Notes: generated by a model from the sequence alone, not told the origin. Positions 6,152-16,509 are shown, counted from the stretch's first letter. The stretch is 19,308 bases of DNA from Deltaproteobacteria bacterium (GCA_026988585.1 JALSKY010000089.1:1-19308), one strand, 5' to 3'. Numbers and translations are program-made.

Positions 6152-7270
6152 ATGAGGATACTGGATACCACATTGAGAGAGGGGGAACAGCGGTTCGGCG
6201 TCTATTTCCCGCCTGAAATCAGAAAGCAGATCGCCCTCCATCTCAGGGATATAGGTATAGATGAGCTTGAGATAGGTGTTACAAAGCCGGATGAGGAACT
6301 GGAATGGCTCTGGTCGAATCTCATGAACCAGGGACTTTCCGGGAGATTGAGCCTCTGGTGCCGACTCAAAAAGGAAGATATCGATATCGCAAGAAAATTC
6401 AATGGGATCAGGCTCAATCTCAGTACTCCTGTCTCTGATATACAGTTGGAACGCAGACTGCGCATCAGCAAGGAGCAACTGCTCTGCAGGGTTGAGGAAC
6501 TGACAACCTATGCAGCACAGCGTTTTGAATTCGTCTCGCTCGGCCTCGAGGATGCCAGCAGGGCTGATGAGGATTATCTCTTTCAGGTGGCCAGAACCGC
6601 CCTTGATGCCGGTGCACGGAGAATTCGACTCTCTGACACCTTGGGATTCTGGCAGCCCCTGGATCTGATACGGGTGGTGAACCGCTTCAGAAAAGGGTAC
6701 AGTCATGGCGAAATATCACTTCACCTGCATAACGATTTCGGCCTGGCCATGGGAAATGCAGTTACTGCCATAGATGCAGGCGCTCAATGGATGGATGCCA
6801 GCGTTCTCGGCCTTGGCGAGAGGGCAGGCATTCCCCCTCTGGAAGAGTTGGTGGCTTTTTTACATTTTCGTAAGGGATGCCAGCAGTACCGGATAGATCT
6901 GATACCTGAAATAACTAATCTGGTGGCCCGCTATTCCGGAGACTCCTGGTCATCCTTCAAACCTGTGACAGGCAAGTTTCTCTTTTACTGCGAATCCGGC
7001 CTCCATGTTGAGGGACTTTATAAAGATCCCAATCTCTACGAACCCTTTCCGCCTGAAAAACTTGGCCTCTCAAGACGGCTTGCCATTGGAGGAAAATCAG
7101 GACTTGCCTCAGTAAGGGCAAAGCTCCAGGAACTCGGACGCAATATGGATGGCAGCATGATCAGAAGCCTAACCTCTACGCTAAGAGAACACTCAAGATC
7201 CTGCAAACGTCCTTTGACCGATGGTGAGGTGGCAGAAATAGTCCAGCAATTTGTCGAGGAGGAGCAGTAA
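6152..7270 (+). CDS. nifV: NifV, homocitrate synthase
   Basis: A 372-residue member of the HMGL-like TIM-barrel family. It condenses acetyl-CoA with 2-oxoglutarate to give (R)-homocitrate, the organic ligand of the molybdenum in FeMo-co. Visible: DTTLREGEQ at 5-13 (Arg9-Glu10 catalytic/metal pair), the metal-binding HLHNDFG at 191-197 and GLGERAG at 220-226. The residue after GERAG is Ile227 where isopropylmalate synthase and classical NifV have the metal ligand Asn; homocitrate synthases of the Lys20 type also have Ile there and use the Glu of REGEQ. AGGAGG stands 8 nt before the ATG. It is divergent from nifH, has its own sigma-54 promoter and precedes nifA by 91 nt. Context makes homocitrate synthase more likely than citramalate or isopropylmalate synthase. 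Confidence 0.9.
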   Translation: MRILDTTLREGEQRFGVYFPPEIRKQIALHLRDIGIDELEIGVTKPDEELEWLWSNLMNQGLSGRLSLWCRLKKEDIDIARKFNGIRLNLSTPVSDIQLERRLRISKEQLLCRVEELTTYAAQRFEFVSLGLEDASRADEDYLFQVARTALDAGARRIRLSDTLGFWQPLDLIRVVNRFRKGYSHGEISLHLHNDFGLAMGNAVTAIDAGAQWMDASVLGLGERAGIPPLEELVAFLHFRKGCQQYRIDLIPEITNLVARYSGDSWSSFKPVTGKFLFYCESGLHVEGLYKDPNLYEPFPPEKLGLSRRLAIGGKSGLASVRAKLQELGRNMDGSMIRSLTSTLREHSRSCKRPLTDGEVAEIVQQFVEEEQ

Positions 7271-7361
7271 CCATCAGATCCTCCAGCTCATAAGATAGAT
7301 AATGGACTCAAACAAGTTGTGAAGAGAAAACAACAAAAAACTGACACAGTGTAACTTTTAC

Positions 7362-8990
7362 ATGCAATCGCTTACAAAAATGGAAACAGAGACCATGGAC
7401 AACCTTGATGCGCTCAAACTCCAGGTAATACATGAGGCATGCCGGATAATAGGCCATGCCCTGGACCTGGATCAGGCGCTGAGGGATGTCCTGCATATCC
7501 TCGGCGAACGGCTGCCAACAGAGAGGGCAACAATCGCCCTTATGGATGAAGAGCTTGGGCATCTCAAAATACGGGCATCCTATGGGCTATCTTCAGCAGA
7601 AGAGGCCAGGGGAATCTATGGACCAGGGGAAGGGGTGACCGGTAAGGTCTTTCTGACTGGAGAACCCTGCATAATCCTGGACATAACCCAGGAACCCCTC
7701 TTTCTCGACCGGACCAGGGCCAGGGCCAGGAGCCTTTCCAAGTCCCGTATAGCCTTTCTGGCTGTTCCAATCCTTCTGGAGGAACAGCCAACAGGTGTCC
7801 TCTCAGTGGACAGGCTCTTTTCTTCGACAATAGATTACCAGGAAGACCTGAAATTTCTTGAGATTATAGCACTGATCATTGGTCAGTTCGTCCAACTCCA
7901 GAACATAGTGCGCCAGAGGGAATCCATGCTCAAGCAGGAAAACCTGGTCCTGAGAACAGAACTCTCAAAGAGGCTGAATGATTTCATGGTCAGCTCCAAG
8001 AGCCCGGAGATGCAGAAGGCCGTAGCCTTAATAAAAAGGGTGGCCCCTACCAAGGCCAACGTCCTGCTCCTGGGCGAATCAGGCACCGGCAAGACCCTGA
8101 CCGCCCGGCTCATCCATGAACTCTCATCCAGGGCATCCAGGCCAATGGTCAAGATTAACTGCGCTGCCCTACCGGAAAATCTGCTGGAGGCCGAACTGTT
8201 TGGATATGAAAAAGGTGCCTTCACAGGGGCAACCAGCAGTAAACCAGGCAGGCTGGAAGAGGCCCACGGTGGCACGGCATTTCTCGATGAGATCGGAGAG
8301 TTATCTCCAGGACTACAGGCCAAACTCCTGAGGTTCGTACAGGAAAGGGAGTTTGAACGTCTCGGCAGCACAAAAACCAGGCAGGTAGATGTCCGTATAA
8401 TCGCTGCCACCAACCGGGACCTGACAGAGATGATAGAACGAGGTGAGTTCAGGGAGGACCTCTATTTCAGGTTGAATGTCTTTCCCATCTCTATCCCTCC
8501 CCTTAGACAGAGGAAAGAGGACCTTCCACTGCTGATAAATTTCATTTTGAGACGCCTTGGCAAGGAATATGGGAGGGAATTGCGTTTCACTCCAGAATGC
8601 ATTGATCTCCTGAGCCAACATGAGTGGCCGGGCAATGTGCGTGAGCTGGAGAATTTTCTCGAACGGCTCTTTATCGTTTGCGAGGGTTCGGTCATAAGGG
8701 CACGGGACGTTCTGCTGCTGATGAAAAAGGGTGCAAAGAGGGCTACCGCGCCAACAGAAAGACAGGCTGATACAGATATAAAGCCCACCATCATCCGCCC
8801 TTCAGAACTCTCCAAGGAAGATATACTGGAGGTGTTAGAAAGAAACAGTTTCATAATGGGCCGGGCTGCCAAGGAACTGGGACTCAGTTTTCGCCAGTTG
8901 AGATACCGCATAAGCAAGCTTGGACTGGATCAGCAGATCCCTATAAAACGGGGAAGGCCGGCTACCGCAGTCAAGACAGTAAAGAGCTGA
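7362..8990 (+). CDS. nifA: NifA-type sigma-54-dependent activator (GAF-AAA+-Fis)
   Basis: A 542-residue enhancer-binding protein. Domains: N-terminal GAF domain about 25-185, a short linker, the AAA+ domain about 210-445 with Walker A GESGTGKT (238-245), the sigma-54 contact loop GAFTGA (285-290) and Walker B GGTAFLDE (303-310), then a linker and a C-terminal Fis-type helix-turn-helix (AAKELGLSFRQLRYRI). The architecture equals NifA, and it lies after nifV beside two sigma-54 promoters. No CX4C metal motif, the oxygen sensor of rhizobial NifA, is seen between AAA+ and HTH, and no nifL is in the window. The start is uncertain: ATGs at 7362, 7380 and 7395 all lack a good Shine-Dalgarno sequence, which may mean weak translation. 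A related GAF-type activator of another pathway is possible but unlikely from context. Confidence 0.87.
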   Translation: MQSLTKMETETMDNLDALKLQVIHEACRIIGHALDLDQALRDVLHILGERLPTERATIALMDEELGHLKIRASYGLSSAEEARGIYGPGEGVTGKVFLTGEPCIILDITQEPLFLDRTRARARSLSKSRIAFLAVPILLEEQPTGVLSVDRLFSSTIDYQEDLKFLEIIALIIGQFVQLQNIVRQRESMLKQENLVLRTELSKRLNDFMVSSKSPEMQKAVALIKRVAPTKANVLLLGESGTGKTLTARLIHELSSRASRPMVKINCAALPENLLEAELFGYEKGAFTGATSSKPGRLEEAHGGTAFLDEIGELSPGLQAKLLRFVQEREFERLGSTKTRQVDVRIIAATNRDLTEMIERGEFREDLYFRLNVFPISIPPLRQRKEDLPLLINFILRRLGKEYGRELRFTPECIDLLSQHEWPGNVRELENFLERLFIVCEGSVIRARDVLLLMKKGAKRATAPTERQADTDIKPTIIRPSELSKEDILEVLERNSFIMGRAAKELGLSFRQLRYRISKLGLDQQIPIKRGRPATAVKTVKS

Positions 8991-9006
8991 GACACTCAAC
9001 AGTGTC
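8991..9006 (+). other. Short hairpin directly after nifA stop
   Basis: GACACT-CAAC-AGTGTC, a 6-bp perfect stem with a 4-nt loop that begins at the base after the nifA stop codon. There is no T-run behind it, so it is at most a weak terminator or an RNA end-protection element. A related 9-bp palindrome ACACAGTGT sits just before the nifA start (7344-7352). Confidence 0.4.
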
Positions 9007-9041
9007 AATGTCTGCCTCAGTCCTGGAGATTTTTCCTGCCT

Positions 9042-9067
9042 GGGTTGCACCCTCTTTTACCTTTTTT
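9042..9067 (+). terminator. Possible weak terminator of nifV-nifA
   Basis: GGGT-TGC-ACCC is a short 4-bp stem followed by TCTTTTACCTTTTTT. The T-rich tail fits an intrinsic terminator but the stem is short, so confidence is low. The remainder of the gap 9007-9267 shows no gene: no reading frame with a ribosome binding site and protein-like composition was found. Confidence 0.3.
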
Positions 9068-9267
9068 ATCCCTTTGAGAATTTACAACTCACCTTTTAAG
9101 TCAAAGATGACCCTCAAACTCCATTATGCGTTGTTTCACCAGCTTAAAGATGAATTCTGCTCACATTCGATTTGGCCAATTCATCATCACGGATATCCTA
9201 CCAAATATATCCTATTGATTTTGTTGATAAATAAAACCAATATCGTAGCAGTTTAACTCATACATTG

Positions 9268-9286
9268 TTTACTGCCATGCAGTAAA
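9268..9286. promoter_or_regulatory. 19-bp palindrome upstream of the yeeE-like operon
   Basis: TTTACTGC-CAT-GCAGTAAA is a perfect 8-bp inverted repeat with a 3-bp centre, 16 bp before the proposed -35 element of the yeeE-like operon. It is followed by A residues on the plus strand and so is not a terminator in either direction. The symmetry and place suit a dimeric regulator site. Confidence 0.45.
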
Positions 9287-9301
9287 AAAATACCCATTGG
9301 A

Positions 9302-9332
9302 TTGCGCTCAATTTTATTAGCATTATTATAAT
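9302..9332 (+). promoter_or_regulatory. Candidate sigma-70 promoter of the yeeE-like operon
   Basis: A perfect -10 TATAAT at 9327-9332, with a poor -35 TTGCGC at 9302-9307 and a long 19-bp spacer. A weak -35 and long spacer would fit a promoter that needs an activator, perhaps at the palindrome just upstream. The mRNA leader would be about 30 nt. Confidence 0.35.
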
Positions 9333-9371
9333 AAGCAGAACAAACAAAATAACTGGACTGGAGGATCAATT

Positions 9372-9920
9372 ATGTGGGACTGGAAAATTGGTGGTGTGGT
9401 GTTGGGCCTGCTCTTCTTTTTGGCTGTAGCGCTGATGAAGCCAATAGGGGTCTCGACACAATTTGTAATATTGGATGGAATTATCTGGGACATGATAGAT
9501 GATTCGGTGGTTACAGTTACACCGGCAGGATATAGCTCCAGCAACTCTTATCTTGCCAAGTCTGGTGGCAAGTATGCAAAAAATATAGCTAATCCTCTGA
9601 ATTACAGCTTTTTATTTGTACTCGCTTCAGTTGGTGGAGCAGCCTTGTCAGCCTTTTTGCGTGGCTGGGTTCCAAGAGAAGAGAGAAAAATGCCACCAAT
9701 TTGGCAGGCAAATTTCGGAGCGTCTCCTATAAAACGATATATGGCTGCCTTTGCCGGAGGGTTCATAGTGCTTTACGGGGCACGCCTTGCAGGAGGCTGC
9801 ACGTCAGGACACATGATGTCCGGGATGATGCAAACATCCCTTTCCGGTTACATCTTTGCTGCTGGCGCCTTTGCTTCTGCTGTAATCCTTGCGCGCATAT
9901 TGTACAGAAAGGAGGCATAA
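9372..9920 (+). CDS. YeeE/YedE-family membrane protein, first half-size subunit (sulfur-compound transport)
   Basis: A 182-residue inner-membrane protein of the YeeE/YedE (sulf_transp) family, whose characterised members import thiosulfate. Four hydrophobic spans are seen near residues 5-22, 78-97, 122-142 and 158-177, and the family motif GARLAGGCTSGHMMSG with Cys143, a conserved cysteine thought to relay the sulfur substrate. The region 23-76 between the first two spans is a polar, Ser/Gly/Tyr-rich loop. GGAGG stands 7 nt before the ATG. Only 3 nt separate it from the next gene, a second half-size protein of the same family, so the two probably form one heterodimeric transporter. The substrate (thiosulfate, sulfite or another sulfur species) cannot be decided from sequence. 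Confidence 0.8.
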   Translation: MWDWKIGGVVLGLLFFLAVALMKPIGVSTQFVILDGIIWDMIDDSVVTVTPAGYSSSNSYLAKSGGKYAKNIANPLNYSFLFVLASVGGAALSAFLRGWVPREERKMPPIWQANFGASPIKRYMAAFAGGFIVLYGARLAGGCTSGHMMSGMMQTSLSGYIFAAGAFASAVILARILYRKEA

Positions 9921-9923
9921 CAG

Positions 9924-10496
9924 ATGGACACGCTGCTCATCGCACTCATTTTAGGCGGGCTGTTCGGATTCGTGCTGGACAGGATCGGCGCCACCAACCC
10001 GCAAAAGATCATCCAGATGCTCAATCTTACAGATATGCACCTGGCAAAGACCATACTTCTTGGAATTGGCATCAGCTCCACATTGATGTTTGCTGGTCAG
10101 ATGATAGGAGTTGTCGATCCAGGACATATGTCTGTTAAGGCTGCACACCTTGGGGTGCTTTTAGGGGGGATCATACTCGGTATAGGATGGGCCCTTTCAG
10201 GTTTTTGTCCAGGCACAGGTGTGGCTGCAGCAGGCACAGGCAGAATCGATGCCCTGTTTTTTGTTGCAGGCGGGCTTGCAGGGGCCTTCGCATATATGCT
10301 TAGCTATGACTGGATAAAATCCACCGGAGTTTTGCAAGTTTTTCATATAGGAAAGGTCACCCTTGGATCTGTCACCGGGAGTAAATATCAAGGAGTGATC
10401 CCTCTGCCAGGAGAGATTCTTGGCATTGGCGTTGGCATCTTGTTAATAGTTCTGGCCTGTGTACTGCCCCACAGGCTTGCAGGGAAACCTCATTAA
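9924..10496 (+). CDS. YeeE/YedE-family membrane protein, second half-size subunit
   Basis: A 190-residue membrane protein with hydrophobic spans near residues 3-19, 42-63, 74-94, 108-127 and 164-184, and the family motif ALSGFCPGTGVAAAGTGR with Cys95, the counterpart of the cysteine in the preceding gene. Full-length YeeE proteins carry both repeat halves in one chain of about 350 residues; here the halves are separate genes, a common arrangement in sulfur-metabolising bacteria. AGGAGG of the upstream gene end lies 8 nt before the ATG, so translation is tightly linked. It converges on glnA with 102 nt between the stops. A role in dissimilatory sulfur metabolism or sulfur assimilation is inference. 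Confidence 0.8.
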   Translation: MDTLLIALILGGLFGFVLDRIGATNPQKIIQMLNLTDMHLAKTILLGIGISSTLMFAGQMIGVVDPGHMSVKAAHLGVLLGGIILGIGWALSGFCPGTGVAAAGTGRIDALFFVAGGLAGAFAYMLSYDWIKSTGVLQVFHIGKVTLGSVTGSKYQGVIPLPGEILGIGVGILLIVLACVLPHRLAGKPH

Positions 10497-10555
10497 CCAA
10501 AAAGGGCGTGCACCCTTATTCAACTCTTCGAGGATGAACGCCCATGCTGTTATTT

Positions 10556-10574
10556 AAAAACCCCAAAAAAGGGG
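10556..10574 (-). terminator. Intrinsic terminator of glnA
   Basis: On the minus strand CCCC-TTTTTT-GGGG is followed by TTTTTAAA, 25 nt after the glnA stop. On the plus strand the same stem is followed by GAGACAG, so it mainly serves glnA. A second weak inverted repeat (AAGGG-CGTGCA-CCCTT, 10502-10517) directly after the yeeE-like operon has no T-run. Confidence 0.75.
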
Positions 10575-10598
10575 AGACAGTATATGGTAACCACTCCC

Positions 10599-11933
10599 TT
10601 AGAAGTTGCTCAGATAGGCATCAATCTCCCAGTCTGTTACTGCTGTACGGAAGGAATCCCACTCCTTCTCCTTGCCCTCTATATATTTAGTAAAGATATG
10701 CTCACCAAGAGCCTCCTTTGAGAGTGGATTGGCCTTGAACTCGTCCAGGGCCTCCTTGAGATTTGCAGGAAGACAATCGATACCAACGTCTGTCTTTTCT
10801 GTATCGGTCATGGCAAAGATATCCTGATCAACTGATGGAGGTGCCTGAAGCTTGTTCTCGACCCCATCCAGTCCTGCAGTAAGCATCATTGCAAAAGCGA
10901 GGTATGGATTACAGCTCGGATCTGGGCAGCGTACCTCTGTCCTGGTACCAAGACCACGACTTGCAGGGATCCTGATCAGGGCTGAACGGTTGGATGCAGA
11001 CCATGCAACATAAACCGGTGCCTCATAACCTGGGACCAGACGCTTATAGGAGTTGACCAGAGGGTTGGTTACTGCCACGAAACTCTTGGCATTTTTGAGA
11101 ATACCGGCGATGTACTGATAGCAGGTCTCAGAGAGCTGAAGTGGTCCATTCTCATCAAAAAAGGCATTGGTTCCATCAAGGTTGAAAAGAGACTGGTTGG
11201 TGTGCATTCCAGAACCGTTTATACCAAAAACAGGTTTTGGCATAAAGGTGGCATGCAAGTTGAAGTGAGAAGCAATACACCTTACCACCCACTTGTAAGT
11301 CTGGGTATTGTCTGCAGCAGTAAGGGCATCAGCATACTTGAAGTTGATTTCATGCTGCCCCTCAGCCACTTCATGGTGGGAAGCCTCAATCTCAAACCCC
11401 ATGGCTTCCAGGGTCTCAATGATCTCTCTGCGGCAGTTGATACCTGAATCATCAGGATCTACATCAAAGTAGCCTGCGACATCGTCGGTTATAGTAGTCG
11501 GATTGCCCTCCTCATCCCTCTGGAACAGGAAGAACTCTGCCTCGGTGCCTACGTTCATGGTGAAGCCCATATTCTTGGCCTTTTCCAGCACCCTCTTCAG
11601 GTTGTTGCGGGGACATCCCTCAAAGGGAGTTCCATCCGGCTTATAAACATCACAGATGATCCTGGCAGCATTTCTTCCGTCAGCCTGCCTCCAAGGAAGA
11701 ACCCTGAAGGTATCATAATCAGGCTTGAGATACATATCTGACTCATTGATCCGGACGAAACCGTCGATGGAAGAGCCATCAAACATTATCATCCCATCCA
11801 GAGCCTTTTCAATCTGGGACATGGGAACGGCTACATTTTTCATGTAGCCAAAGATGTCCACAAACTGAAGACGGAAAAAATGTACATTCTCTTCCTTGAT
11901 GATCTTCATGATATCATCGCGCGTGAGTCCCAT
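10599..11933 (-). CDS. glnA: Glutamine synthetase, GSI-alpha type
   Basis: A 444-residue enzyme that makes glutamine from glutamate, ammonia and ATP; the dodecamer is cytoplasmic. Visible: FDGSSIDGF (51-59), metal/glutamate-binding GTEAEFFLF (129-137), EGQHEINF (191-198), the ATP-site signature KPVFGINGSGMH (233-244) and the active-site NRSALIRIP. Length and text (RLQFVDIFGYMKNV, GFVRINESDMYL) are close to Bacillus GlnA, the GSI-alpha form. The adenylylation motif NLYxLP of GSI-beta is absent (GIDCLPANLKEAL instead) and so is the 25-residue GSI-beta insertion, so GlnE control is not expected. GGAGG lies 9 nt before the ATG. It is a single-gene unit with its own terminator. It assimilates the ammonia made by the neighbouring nitrogenase genes. 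No sigma-54 promoter was found upstream. Confidence 0.96.
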   Translation of the reverse strand: MGLTRDDIMKIIKEENVHFFRLQFVDIFGYMKNVAVPMSQIEKALDGMIMFDGSSIDGFVRINESDMYLKPDYDTFRVLPWRQADGRNAARIICDVYKPDGTPFEGCPRNNLKRVLEKAKNMGFTMNVGTEAEFFLFQRDEEGNPTTITDDVAGYFDVDPDDSGINCRREIIETLEAMGFEIEASHHEVAEGQHEINFKYADALTAADNTQTYKWVVRCIASHFNLHATFMPKPVFGINGSGMHTNQSLFNLDGTNAFFDENGPLQLSETCYQYIAGILKNAKSFVAVTNPLVNSYKRLVPGYEAPVYVAWSASNRSALIRIPASRGLGTRTEVRCPDPSCNPYLAFAMMLTAGLDGVENKLQAPPSVDQDIFAMTDTEKTDVGIDCLPANLKEALDEFKANPLSKEALGEHIFTKYIEGKEKEWDSFRTAVTDWEIDAYLSNF

Positions 11934-12028
11934 AACAAATCTCCTCCAAATATTTTTTTTGCCCGTATGGGCGTTAGAAGCAAACCCTGAACAGAGGTAA
12001 AAAGGCCAACTACTTCAATGTAACGCAG

Positions 12029-12056
12029 ATTATTGCACCCTGCTTTCAGATTGCAA
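12029..12056 (-). promoter_or_regulatory. Candidate sigma-70 promoter of glnA
   Basis: On the minus strand TTGCAA, a 16-bp spacer and AATAAT lie about 95 nt before the glnA start. Matches to consensus are partial. Between it and the gene, GCCC-ATAC-GGGC (11961-11972) could form a small leader hairpin. Confidence 0.3.
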
Positions 12057-12734
12057 AAATGTCCTGCCGTTATATTAGGCGTCTTTTTAACATTTTTTTA
12101 CCATATTGTCATCAATTTCTTCAGACCTTCAAACAAAGTTGAATCTGCAGAAAGAACAGAAAGGGATTAAATCCGGTAGGCAGGATATTTTGTGATTGAA
12201 ATGAAAAGTTGCAGTTCAGGATGAAAAAGAATTCGTTATACCTGTAAATCTGCCTCTATTCCGTACACGCAATATTTTCCGACAATTTTCCTAAATTTGA
12301 TCAAAAGCGTACCAACTCGATAGATCCAAATAAAGAATATGAAAACGCTCATAACCTTCTTTCAACTGTGAAAAAAATAGAGCGTTATATGCTATGGCCT
12401 TGGTAGGCCGATTGAAAATGGACTGGAGAAGATTTGGAGCGCACGACCTGTCTCTCTCTAATAAGGCATTCCAGAAAAAACTTAGGAGGACAGCCGCACC
12501 GAGCAACTTGATAGGTTTCAGTTCCTCTACCACCCCAAAACACTCCAATAGATGAATCTCTGAGAACAGTAAAAAGCCCCAGGAAAAAGAAATTATCATT
12601 TTTGGTAAAGCAGGAGAATCTTAGAGCAAAGCATGTAAAAAAATGGACTGCTGGTTACAACACGAAAGATTTGAGATAAGCCTGATGTAATGGCAAAAAG
12701 GATAAAAATTGAAGGAGTACCAGTAAGAGCAAAC
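12057..12734. other. Gene-poor gap between glnA and tRNA-Asn
   Basis: No gene is recognised here. The only longer frame, 12291-12599 on the minus strand (102 codons), has no Shine-Dalgarno sequence, no conserved motif and no neighbour in an operon. A plus-strand stretch near 12365-12550 is open for about 60 codons without a start context and is richer in G and C than the AT-rich flanks; it could be remains of a decayed gene, but no family is recognised. Confidence 0.5.
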
Positions 12735-12761
12735 AAAAAAGCCCGGCTATGAAAGCCGGGC
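12735..12761 (-). terminator. Intrinsic terminator after tRNA-Asn
   Basis: GCCCGGCT-ATGAA-AGCCGGGC, an 8-bp stem with a 5-nt loop. On the minus strand it is followed by six T, 11 nt after the tRNA-Asn 3' end. A run of A/T on the other side would let it work in both directions. Confidence 0.85.
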
Positions 12762-12771
12762 AAAAAAACAT

Positions 12772-12847
12772 TGGCTCCCCGGGACGGACTTGAACCGCCA
12801 ACCTAGTGGTTAACAGCCACCCGCTCTGCCGATTGAGCTACCGGGGA
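12772..12847 (-). tRNA. tRNA-Asn (anticodon GTT)
   Basis: A 76-nt cloverleaf read on the minus strand: acceptor TCCCCGG pairs with CCGGGGA, D-arm GCTCAATCGGCAGAGC, anticodon loop CTGTTAAC (GTT), T-arm with GGTTCAAGTCC, and a genome-encoded CCA end. It lies downstream of the rrn operon but has its own promoter and terminator. Confidence 0.95.
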
Positions 12848-12874
12848 TCAGTACCTCAAACTTAGGTGCAAGCT

Positions 12875-12902
12875 ATTTTAAGGATAAACTGTAGTTTGTC
12901 AA
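12875..12902 (-). promoter_or_regulatory. Sigma-70 promoter of tRNA-Asn
   Basis: On the minus strand a perfect -35 TTGACA, a 16-bp spacer and -10 TAAAAT (5 of 6). It lies 28 bp before the tRNA and after the rrn terminator, so tRNA-Asn is an independent transcription unit. Confidence 0.75.
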
Positions 12903-12923
12903 TAACTTTAACAGGGTAACACG

Positions 12924-12952
12924 AAAAAAGCCCCAGCTTTAGGCTGGGGCTT
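12924..12952 (-). terminator. Intrinsic terminator of the rrn operon
   Basis: AAGCCCCAGC-TTTAG-GCTGGGGCTT, a 10-bp G/C-rich stem directly after 5S rRNA; on the minus strand it runs into six T (12929-12924). Confidence 0.9.
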
Positions 12953-12961
12953 AAAATTTAA

Positions 12962-13078
<117 letters not shown>

Positions 13079-13117
13079 ACTTTGTGCATGTTTCTGGTTT
13101 ACTACTTTATAAAATAT

Positions 13118-13158
13118 AAATATGGGCTTTTTCCTGGCATTCATTAGCTATACCGTAT
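13118..13158 (-). other. 23S rRNA processing stalk, 3' strand
   Basis: The precursor RNA after 23S contains ATACGGTAT, AATGCCAG and GCCCATATTT in order; these are complementary to three blocks in the leader before 23S (16155-16195). Together they form the interrupted long helix cut by RNase III that loops out 23S rRNA. Confidence 0.75.
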
Positions 13159-13180
13159 TTCTTAGTTAATAAGAAAAATT

Positions 13181-16129
<2,949 letters not shown>

Positions 16130-16154
16130 AAAAATGGTCTATTATTTCCTAAGG

Positions 16155-16195
16155 ATACGGTATTACTTACAATTAATGCCAGTTTTGCCCATATT
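16155..16195 (-). other. 23S rRNA processing stalk, 5' strand
   Basis: The precursor RNA contains AAATATGGGC, CTGGCATT and AATACCGTAT in this order, each complementary to a block after 23S (13118-13158). Upstream of it TTCTTTGAAAATTAAA resembles a boxA-type antitermination element. Confidence 0.75.
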
Positions 16196-16289
16196 TAATT
16201 TTCAAAGAACATTATGTTGTTTCCTGAGAAGAGACTTTGTTCAAAATCACTTCTAAGCAAACAACTATTCAGATCGTGTGACCAACTAC

Positions 16290-16365
16290 TGGTGGAGGTG
16301 ACCGGGATCGAACCGATGACCTCCTGCGTGCAAAGCAGGCGCTCTCCCAGCTGAGCTACACCCCC
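16290..16365 (-). tRNA. tRNA-Ala (anticodon TGC)
   Basis: A 76-nt cloverleaf in the 16S-23S spacer: acceptor GGGGGTG with CACCTCC, anticodon loop CTTTGCACG with TGC, T-arm GGTTCGATCCC, encoded ACCA end. Second tRNA of the canonical Ile-Ala spacer pair. Confidence 0.97.
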
Positions 16366-16382
16366 ACTCGACTCCTGTTTCG

Positions 16383-16459
16383 TGGTGGGCCTAGATGGAC
16401 TTGAACCATCGACCTCACGCTTATCAGGCGTGCGCTCTAGCCAGCTGAGCTATAGGCCC
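16383..16459 (-). tRNA. tRNA-Ile (anticodon GAT)
   Basis: A 77-nt cloverleaf in the 16S-23S spacer: acceptor GGGCCTA with TAGGCCC, anticodon loop CTGATAAG with GAT, T-arm GGTTCAAGTCC, encoded ACCA end. First spacer tRNA after 16S. Confidence 0.97.
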
Positions 16460-16492
16460 ATAGTCCATTTACCGCACACCGATCTGAAATAT

Positions 16493-16506
16493 ATTTTTAA
16501 AGAACA
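16493..16506 (-). promoter_or_regulatory. boxA-like antitermination element in the 16S-23S spacer
   Basis: TGTTCTTTAAAAAT in the precursor RNA resembles the E. coli rrn boxA core (TGCTCTTTAACAA), bound by NusB-NusE to prevent Rho termination. It lies between 16S and tRNA-Ile, a usual site. Confidence 0.5.
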
Positions 16507-16509
16507 GTG

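Noticed and set aside
7271..7361. Sigma-54 promoter directly upstream of nifA (TGGACTCAAACAAGTTG)
   Set aside because: The distance between the GG and the second element is 13 nt instead of the required 10.
12040..12080. Sigma-54 promoter for glnA (GGCAGGACATTTTTGC on the minus strand)
   Set aside because: The spacing between GG and GC is 12 nt, so it cannot serve as a -24/-12 promoter.
12291..12599. 102-codon minus-strand reading frame
   Set aside because: No ribosome binding site, no recognisable domain, and unusual amino acid composition; probably chance.
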